Of a DNA stretch of 5,901 nucleotides, positions 1 through 4,292 are shown piece after piece. The number at the start of each line of letters is the position of its first letter. The stretch's first letter is position 1. Made by a program: the position numbers and the translations under genes. Below the pieces are notes generated by a model, which did no database searches, was not told the DNA's origin, and saw only the letters and a list, made by a program, of their open reading frames with translations. Origin of the DNA: Candidatus Rokuibacteriota bacterium (GTDB taxonomy: Bacteria > Methylomirabilota > Methylomirabilia > Rokubacteriales > CSP1-6). The stretch spans positions 1 through 5,901 of the forward strand of contig JACORX010000279.1 of NCBI GenBank assembly GCA_016179165.1. Reading direction: 5' to 3'.

Positions 1-1
1 G

Positions 2-235
2 GCCGAGGTGCTCGGCGCGATCGGCCTGATCCTCCCCGGGCTCCTGCGCATCCGGCCGGGCCTGACGCCGCTGGCCGCCGCCGGCCTGGTGATCATCATG
101 CTCGGGGCCACGGTGGTCACGGCGGCGGGCGGTGATGTCGCGGCGGCGCTGATCTCGGTGGGGGTGGGGCTCCTCTCGGCGTTCGTCGCCTACGGCCGCT
201 GGCGGCTGGCGCCGCAGCCCGGGTCGTCTCACTGA
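2..235 (+). CDS. DoxX-like integral membrane protein, C-terminal part (5' end outside window)
   Basis: The reading frame is open from the window edge and gives 77 residues before a TGA. The visible part starts AEVLGAIGLILPGLLRI and continues with RPGLTPLAAAGL, then two further hydrophobic stretches. A G-x-x-E-V-L-G-A-I-G-L-x-L-P run followed by a P-x-L-T-P-L-A-A-x-G-L run is typical of the last three membrane helices of small DoxX-like proteins (DoxX/DoxX_2 families, usually about 120-140 aa with four helices). About half the protein is therefore missing on the left. The short hydrophilic tail after YGRWRLAP is expected to lie outside the membrane. The family's role is poorly defined; some members are linked to thiosulfate:quinone oxidoreductase or redox partners, and nothing here supports a specific reaction. 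The gene converges on the amidase, with 45 bp between stop codons. Family call is from recognition of the motif and helix pattern only. Confidence 0.68.
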   Translation, partial: AEVLGAIGLILPGLLRIRPGLTPLAAAGLVIIMLGATVVTAAGGDVAAALISVGVGLLSAFVAYGRWRLAPQPGSSH

Positions 236-280
236 CGAAGCATAAAGGACACCTGGGTGAGGCCGAGAGAAGGGCCGCGG

Positions 281-1663
281 TCAGAGCGGCGGCCGGCGTG
301 TATGCCACGTCGTCGCTTGCTCGTAGGCGTGGCCGACCCGCAACACCGCCCCCTCCTCGAACGGCCGGCCGGCGAGCTGGAGGGATAGGGGGAGCCCCGA
401 GGACGAGAAGCCGCACGGCAGCGCGAGCGTCGGCAACCCCGTCAGATTGAAGGGCGGCATGTTGCTCTTGGGGAAGCCGAATTCCGGGTCCTGCGCCAGC
501 GTGAACGGCGTCGCCGGTTTCAGCGTGGTCGGCGTCACGAGCACGTCGACTTCGCGCAGGACTCCCGCTGCCTCCCGGCAGATCTGCGCGCGGATGCGCT
601 GGGCCTGCGTGTATTCCGCGGCCGTGACCAGGGCCCCGGTGAGGATGCGCTCGCGCAGCACGTCCCCGTAGAGCTCCGGGTGGTGGCGGATGTCCCGCTC
701 GTGGTAGGCGAAGGCCTCGGCCATCAGGATCAGGAGGAACGAGTGCGTCGCGTGGAGGCTCGGGATCTGGACGTCGCGTACCTCGGCACCGAGCCGGCGT
801 AGGGTCTCGATGGCCACTTCGAACGCGCGCTCGATTTCTGGATCGATGCCTTCGAAGAAGTACGCGCGCGGCACGCCGATCCTCACACCGCGGATGTCAC
901 GAGCGAGCGGCGCCAGGTAGTCGTCGACCGGAGCACGGCTCGAGGCCGGATCGGCGGGGTCGTGACCGGCCATCGCCTGCAAGAGGTACGCGCAGTCCTC
1001 GACCGTGCGCGCCATTGGGCCGGCGTGGTCGAGCGTCCAAGAGAGCGCGAGGACGCCCGCGCGGCTGACGCGCCCGTACGTGGGCTTGAGCCCGACGACG
1101 CCGCAGAAGGCGGCCGGTCCGCGGATGGACCCGCCTGTGTCCGAGCCCGTCGCGCCGCTGACGAGCCCCGCAGCCAGGGCGGCACCGGAGCCGCTGCTCG
1201 AGCCGCCTGGAATGTGATCGAGGTTCCACGGATTGCGGGCGGGCGGGAAGCGGTGACCGGGAAGCTGGATGCCGAACGCGAACTCGTGCGTCATGAGCTT
1301 GCCGAGAAGGACGGTGCCGGCCTCCCGCCAGCGCCGGACGCACGTCGCGTCGTTCTCCGGGATCCAGTCGGCCAGAAGGGCGGAGCCACCCGTCGTCCGG
1401 ATGCTCCGCGTAAGGTAGATGTCCTTGTGGGCGACGGGAATGCCCAGCAGTGCGCGCCCGTCGCCGCGGCCCAGCGCCTCCTCGGCCGCCCGCGCGTCGG
1501 CAAGGGCGCGGTCGGCCGTCAGCGTGACGAAGGCGTGCAGGACGGGGTCGAGCCGCTCGATCCGGGCGAGCAGCGCGTGGGTCACCTCGACAGGCGAGAG
1601 GTCCCGCTTCCGGTAGCGCGCGCCGAGCTCGCGGATGGTGGCGTAGAAGGTCTCCTCATTCAT
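281..1663 (-). CDS. Amidase-signature family hydrolase (GatA/AtzE-like)
   Basis: This 460-residue enzyme of the amidase signature (AS) family hydrolyses a carbon-nitrogen amide bond, most likely in the cytosol because no signal peptide is visible. The catalytic triad is intact: Lys80 in GIPVAHKD, cis-Ser155 in PGGSSSGSG and nucleophile Ser179 in GSDTGGSIR. The 24-residue spacing between the two serines is the one seen in GatA. The GatA-like string GVVGLKPTYGRVSR follows at 188-201, then LDHAGPMART (211-220) and, near the C terminus, FNLTGLPTLALPCGF and LQLAGRP. Length is slightly below typical GatA (about 480). The ATG at 1661-1663 is preceded by GGGAGG with a 6-base gap, and the start overlaps the upstream 68-aa gene by 8 bases (ATGAATGA), so translation is probably coupled. 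No gatB lies in view, so a role in Asn/Gln-tRNA amidation is not supported; a stand-alone amidase or an AtzE-type enzyme with a small partner fits better. The substrate cannot be read from sequence. Confidence 0.93.
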   Translation of the reverse strand: MNEETFYATIRELGARYRKRDLSPVEVTHALLARIERLDPVLHAFVTLTADRALADARAAEEALGRGDGRALLGIPVAHKDIYLTRSIRTTGGSALLADWIPENDATCVRRWREAGTVLLGKLMTHEFAFGIQLPGHRFPPARNPWNLDHIPGGSSSGSGAALAAGLVSGATGSDTGGSIRGPAAFCGVVGLKPTYGRVSRAGVLALSWTLDHAGPMARTVEDCAYLLQAMAGHDPADPASSRAPVDDYLAPLARDIRGVRIGVPRAYFFEGIDPEIERAFEVAIETLRRLGAEVRDVQIPSLHATHSFLLILMAEAFAYHERDIRHHPELYGDVLRERILTGALVTAAEYTQAQRIRAQICREAAGVLREVDVLVTPTTLKPATPFTLAQDPEFGFPKSNMPPFNLTGLPTLALPCGFSSSGLPLSLQLAGRPFEEGAVLRVGHAYEQATTWHTRRPPL

Positions 1664-1862
1664 TGCCGACCTCCCGTGCCGGCGTGAACGTCACAGCGGG
1701 CTCTACCGTCTTGATGGTGCGGGAGTCCAGCGCGCGGACCGGGGCGAGCGCGTCTGCCAGCAGCTTCCGCACCATGGCGAGCCGATGCTCCGCGATCGTG
1801 ACGCCTGCCGCGCGGATGCGATCGCGCAGCTCTTCCATCGTCAGCTCCTGTGGGTCAGTCAT
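1656..1862 (-). CDS. Small GatC/AtzG-like protein, putative amidase partner subunit
   Basis: This 68-residue protein is encoded immediately upstream of the amidase and overlaps it by 8 bases. It begins MTDPQELTMEELRDRIRAAG, an amphipathic helix, continues with VTIAEHRLAMVRKLLADAL, a second helix with a GatC-like I-x-x-E-H-R start, and ends with TVEPAVTFTPAR. A helical N half plus a tail containing V-E-P-A-x-x-F-x-P is the layout of GatC and of the AtzG-like family (former DUF4089), small proteins that wrap around and stabilise an amidase (GatA or AtzE). Size and gene order match. The ATG at 1860-1862 follows GAGGAGG (complement of 1867-1873) with a short 4-base gap, and a promoter lies about 60 bases upstream. 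Family membership is inferred from pattern and context, since similarity in such short proteins is weak. The alternative is an unrelated hypothetical, but the strong ribosome site and overlap argue that it is a real gene. Confidence 0.72.
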   Translation of the reverse strand: MTDPQELTMEELRDRIRAAGVTIAEHRLAMVRKLLADALAPVRALDSRTIKTVEPAVTFTPAREVGNE

Positions 1863-1919
1863 CGAGCCTCCTCAATCGGGCCGGGCAAGCCGCGTTGGGA
1901 CGTGTCGGACACCGCCGCG

Positions 1920-1948
1920 AGCTTAGTCTCGCGAGCGGGAGGGGTCAA
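1920..1948 (-). promoter_or_regulatory. Candidate sigma70 promoter for the small-subunit/amidase unit
   Basis: Read on the - strand, TTGACC (complement of 1943-1948; 5 of 6 to the consensus -35) is followed by exactly 17 bases and then TAAGCT (complement of 1920-1925; matches the key first, second and last -10 bases). Transcription would start near 1912 and leave a leader of roughly 50 bases before the ATG at 1862. It is the best such match on this strand in the 1863-2112 spacer. Prediction only. Confidence 0.5.
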
Positions 1949-2003
1949 GGGCGGTGTCAGTGGGAATACACTCACGTCAGTGCTGTCTTGCGTTAGAGTA
2001 CAG

Positions 2004-2050
2004 GCTTCGCGGCGTCGACGGTCCGCCGGCGAGTTAGGGCGCCCCGAAGC
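2004..2050 (+). repeat. Imperfect inverted repeat in the divergent spacer
   Basis: GCTTCGCGGC (2004-2013) and GCCCCGAAGC (2041-2050) can pair at 9 of 10 positions around a 27-base loop. In RNA this would give a GC-rich stem in the leader of the gene at 2116, if transcription starts upstream of it. There is no T-run directly after the second arm (the nearest is 20 bases on), so it does not look like an intrinsic terminator. It may be a leader structure, an operator, or chance in GC-rich DNA. Confidence 0.35.
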
Positions 2051-2060
2051 ATCGGAAGAG

Positions 2061-2102
2061 CCCGACCTGTTTTTAACCTACCCCGACCTGTTTTTAACCT
2101 AC
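2061..2102 (+). repeat. Perfect tandem duplication, two copies of a 21-bp unit
   Basis: Positions 2061-2081 and 2082-2102 are identical over all 21 bases. Each unit contains CCCGACCTG, a T5 run, and AACCTAC. The pair ends one base before the AAGGAG ribosome site of the 193-aa gene. Each unit has two ACCT words, so four ACCT words start at 2065, 2076, 2086 and 2097, spaced 11, 10 and 11 bases, about one helical turn each. The block is clearly richer in T/A than its surroundings. It could be a regulator-binding array, a leader element, a copy of a dispersed genomic repeat, or a simple slippage duplication. Confidence 0.9.
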
Positions 2103-2110
2103 AAGGAGAG
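2103..2110 (+). promoter_or_regulatory. Ribosome binding site deciding the start at 2116
   Basis: AAGGAGAG is followed by an in-frame GTG (2113) and ATG (2116). The AAGGAG core ends at 2108, leaving 4 bases to GTG but 7 to ATG. The ATG has the better spacing and the stronger start codon, so it is chosen. The site directly abuts the 21-bp tandem repeat, so anything bound there or any RNA structure there could affect ribosome access. Confidence 0.7.
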
Positions 2111-2115
2111 ACGTG

Positions 2116-2697
2116 ATGACCCAACCTGTCGATCCCAATAGCGTCCTGATGACCGGCGAGAACTCGTTCATCCGGCTCAGCCTCGATGGCGGCACGACCC
2201 TGTCGACGCGCGTGAGTCACTGGCGCGTCCTCTGGTGCCCTGCCGGCGCCGGCCACGCGCTCTTCATGCAGTCGCCGCTCACCAACGGCGCCGTGCAGGT
2301 CTACAGCGACAGCATCGCGGTGACGCGCTGGCTTCAGCGCACGATCGAGTCGCTGCTCTTCCCCGCCTTTGCCGACACGGCTCTGCCCGTGACCGGCGCG
2401 AAGTTCTCCCGCTCGGGCGACCCGCGCGGGACCGCCGTCGAGACGGTGACCTCGGCCACCGAGCGCATTCTCCTCACGTGGTACGACTGCCTCGATCCCT
2501 TCGTGCTCACGATGACGCCGGGAATGGGCAACCGGCCCATCGGTGTCTTCAGCACCTTCTTTCCCGCGAAGTCGGCCCAGATCGAAGTGAGCGGCCGTTT
2601 CGCCCCCGGCGCGCCGTGGGCGGAGACGCGGGGAGACCGCCAGAGCTCGAGCGCGTGCCTGGCGTGGTCGGAGACGTGGGTGAAGCCGCGGGGCTAG
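2116..2697 (+). CDS. Hypothetical protein, 193 aa, family not recognised
   Basis: I do not recognise the family. The protein starts MTQPVDPNSVLMTGENSFIR and has no signal peptide or membrane helix, so it is probably a soluble cytosolic protein. Alternating hydrophobic/polar stretches such as AVQVYSDSIAVTRWLQ (59-74), ERILLTWYDCLDPFVLTM (116-133) and SAQIEVSGRF (153-162) suggest a mostly beta-strand fold with one helix around 72-82. Seven tryptophans (36, 40, 72, 122, 168, 184, 188) and three cysteines (41, 125, 181) are notable; no metal-binding or nucleotide-binding motif stands out. Coding status is supported by the strong ribosome site, GC-rich third positions and tight linkage: the TAG lies 9 bases before the GTG of the DUF188 gene, so the two are likely co-transcribed. 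The leader carries a 21-bp tandem repeat. A small-ligand-binding or lipocalin-like fold is conceivable but is a guess. Confidence 0.82.
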   Translation: MTQPVDPNSVLMTGENSFIRLSLDGGTTLSTRVSHWRVLWCPAGAGHALFMQSPLTNGAVQVYSDSIAVTRWLQRTIESLLFPAFADTALPVTGAKFSRSGDPRGTAVETVTSATERILLTWYDCLDPFVLTMTPGMGNRPIGVFSTFFPAKSAQIEVSGRFAPGAPWAETRGDRQSSSACLAWSETWVKPRG

Positions 2698-2706
2698 AGG
2701 CGCTCG

Positions 2707-3159
2707 GTGCAGATCTGGGTCGACGCGGATGCGTGCCCGCACGTCATCAAGGAGATCCTGTTCCGGGCCGCCGAGCGCGCGCAGGTTCTGACGACGCTGG
2801 TCGCGAACGCGCCGCTCCGCACCCCGCCGTCACCCTTCATCAGGAGCGTGCGGGTGGCGAAGGGCTTCGATGTGGCCGACTACCGGATCGTGAAGGAAGT
2901 CCAGCCCGGGGACCTGGTGGTCACGGCTGACATACCCTTGGCCGCCGAGGTGATCGCGCGCGGAGCGCACGCGCTCGATCCGCGGGGAGAGCTGTACTCG
3001 GAAGACAACATCCGCGAGCGCCTCGCTATGCGTAACCTCATGCAGGACCTGCGCTCGACCGGCGCGATCCTCGGCGGCCCGGCGCCGTTCGACCAGAGCG
3101 ACCGGCAGCTCTTCGCCAATCACCTGGACCACTTCCTGACCCGGGATCGACCCGCGTAG
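2707..3159 (+). CDS. UPF0178 (DUF188) family protein, YaiI/YqxD-like
   Basis: This 150-residue protein has the hallmark N terminus IWVDADACPHVIKEIL (3-18), the second motif GDLVVTADIPLAAE (68-81) with an acidic residue after TA, and the third motif NIRERLAMRNLMQDLR (101-116) followed by GGPAPF (123-128) and a C-terminal LDHFL. Length matches the family norm of about 150. The fold is PIN/NYN-like, with Asp6, Asp8 and Asp75 as likely metal-binding acids, which suggests a nuclease or RNA-processing role; the biochemical function is not established. The family's usual C-terminal LDR-type motif reads LDH here, a small deviation. The start is GTG at 2707: the IWVDADACP motif begins two codons later, which fixes the N terminus, and GAGG at 2697-2700 supplies a modest ribosome site overlapping the preceding stop codon. 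It is probably co-transcribed with the unknown gene upstream. Confidence 0.92.
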   Translation: MQIWVDADACPHVIKEILFRAAERAQVLTTLVANAPLRTPPSPFIRSVRVAKGFDVADYRIVKEVQPGDLVVTADIPLAAEVIARGAHALDPRGELYSEDNIRERLAMRNLMQDLRSTGAILGGPAPFDQSDRQLFANHLDHFLTRDRPA

Positions 3160-3166
3160 ATTGGCC

Positions 3167-4117
3167 TCACTCGGCCCTGGCGCCCGCGGGAAAGGTCGGG
3201 CGGATGAGGTCGGCCGCAGTGTGGACGATCAACGCCGACAGGATCACCGCGCCGCCGACCAGTGAGAATGCTCCGGGCCGCTCGCCCACGGCGAGCCAGA
3301 CCCACAGCGGCCCGAGCACACATTCCAAGACCCCGATGAGCGAGGCCTCCGCCACAGGGATGAGCCGCGCCCCGGCGGTGAAGAGCAGGAGCCCGGCGCC
3401 GAGCTGGCCGATGCCGAAGAGCGCGAGCAGCGCCAGGTCGCCCGCGGTGGCTGAGGAGGGATCGGCCCAGCCGGAGGCGAGCACCGCCCCGAGCACCGAG
3501 GCCAGCGCCGCTGCCGCGGGCATGGGCACCGTGCGATGCCAGCGCACGACCACGGTGGCTCCCGCAAAGGCCGTGGCGGTGCCGAGAGCGAGCAGATCGC
3601 CGATGCGCGAGCCCACGCTCGCCGAGCCCCACAGCATCACCACGGTGCCGAGGAGCGCCACGCCCATCGCGCTCCACGTCCGCGGGCGCACGCGCTCGCC
3701 CAGGAAGAGCCAGCCGCCGAGCCCCGCGATGAAGGGCGACAGGCTCTGGATGACCAGCGTGTTCGCCACCGAGGTGCGGGCCAGTGCCATGATGAAGCAG
3801 GTCGACGCGGTGGCGAAGCAGGCGGCCATCAGCACGCCGGGCCAGCCCGTCTCGCGGACGACCGCGGCGAGCCGGGCCCGCCGGGCGATCGCGACCGCGG
3901 AGAAGAGAAACGCCGCGCAGAACACCGAGCGCCAGAAGACCGTCGTCCACGGGCCGGTGCCGACGAGGCGGGCGATGAGGCCGCCGCTGCTCCAGCAGAG
4001 CGCCGCCGCGGCGACCAGCCAGAAGCCCTCCCGGCGGGTCCCTCCGGCAGCGTGCTCGAGCGCCCGCGCGCGTCCGACGATTGGGTGATCCGGAGTCACG
4101 AGGCAGCAGTCTAGCAT
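3167..4117 (-). CDS. EamA/DMT superfamily transporter
   Basis: With the ATG at 4115-4117 the protein has 316 residues and a typical DMT architecture of ten hydrophobic helices in two EamA repeats (about 33-163 and 173-302). Repeat 1 ends with LARTSVANTLVIQSLSPFI (112-130) and GWLFLGERVRP (135-145). Repeat 2 ends with AGARLIPVAEASLIGVLEC (248-266) and VWLAVGERP (273-281). The paired LGE/VGE motifs after helices 4 and 9 are diagnostic. Such proteins sit in the inner membrane and usually export amino acids or other metabolites, sometimes import them; the substrate is not readable. The first helix starts near residue 31, so the N terminus is somewhat long. No clear ribosome site precedes this ATG; a GTG at 4099 (310 aa) and an upstream TTG at 4204 (345 aa) are weaker alternatives. 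The gene converges on the DUF188 gene with 7 bases between the stops. No convincing promoter was found upstream. Confidence 0.93.
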   Translation of the reverse strand: MLDCCLVTPDHPIVGRARALEHAAGGTRREGFWLVAAAALCWSSGGLIARLVGTGPWTTVFWRSVFCAAFLFSAVAIARRARLAAVVRETGWPGVLMAACFATASTCFIMALARTSVANTLVIQSLSPFIAGLGGWLFLGERVRPRTWSAMGVALLGTVVMLWGSASVGSRIGDLLALGTATAFAGATVVVRWHRTVPMPAAAALASVLGAVLASGWADPSSATAGDLALLALFGIGQLGAGLLLFTAGARLIPVAEASLIGVLECVLGPLWVWLAVGERPGAFSLVGGAVILSALIVHTAADLIRPTFPAGARAE

Positions 4118-4190
4118 CGGGGCGCCGTATCGGGGACTCAGGCTCGATTGGGTGGGGATTGATGCCCGAATGACTCGCACCGAATCCTGT

Positions 4191-4219
4191 TGGACAGCCC
4201 GCAATTATTGGAGTACAGT
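4191..4219 (+). promoter_or_regulatory. Candidate sigma70 promoter for the solute-binding protein gene
   Basis: TGGACA (4191-4196; 5 of 6 to the -35 consensus) is followed by 17 bases and TACAGT (4214-4219; 4 of 6 to the -10 consensus). The spacer includes the locally AT-rich ATTATT. The transcript would begin near 4226 with a leader of about 67 bases. A 9-bp palindrome, GTACAGTAC (4213-4221), overlaps the -10 element and could be an operator, though it is short. Prediction only. Confidence 0.5.
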
Positions 4220-4292
4220 ACCCGCCACCTGATACGCCCCTTGTCGCTGGCCGCTCCGTCCTGTCCGAGAACATAAAGGAGGAACGACGACC

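Noticed and set aside
273..294. Possible terminator between the DoxX-like gene and the amidase (GGCCGC / GCGGCC arms)
   Set aside because: The 6-bp perfect stem has a 10-base loop, overlaps the amidase stop codon and is not followed by a T-run on either strand. Such short GC stems are common by chance here.
281..1663. Assigning the amidase as GatA of the tRNA amidotransferase
   Set aside because: The motifs are GatA-like, but no gatB is present in the window, and the family includes many other amidases. The gene symbol is left empty.
962..1687. 241-residue + strand open frame opposite the amidase
   Set aside because: It is antisense to the conserved amidase core, and its R/A/E-rich composition reflects GC-rich codons. 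It has no recognisable domain.
1993..2742. 249-residue - strand open frame across the spacer and the 193-aa gene
   Set aside because: It contains a duplicated LKTGR segment that is just the 21-bp tandem repeat read through, and it is otherwise Arg/Ala/His-rich with no motif. The + strand gene has the ribosome site and a sensible composition.
3204..4088. 294-residue + strand open frame opposite the EamA transporter, plus overlapping frames at 3536-4114 and 3120-4274
   Set aside because: The - strand frame at 3167-4117 encodes a clear ten-helix transporter. The others are Ala/Pro/Arg/Ser-rich shadows without motifs.
4118..4204. N-terminal extension of the EamA transporter to the upstream TTG at 4204
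   Set aside because: The added 29 residues are not hydrophobic, resemble no part of the family, start with a rare codon and would overlap the predicted promoter of the divergent gene.
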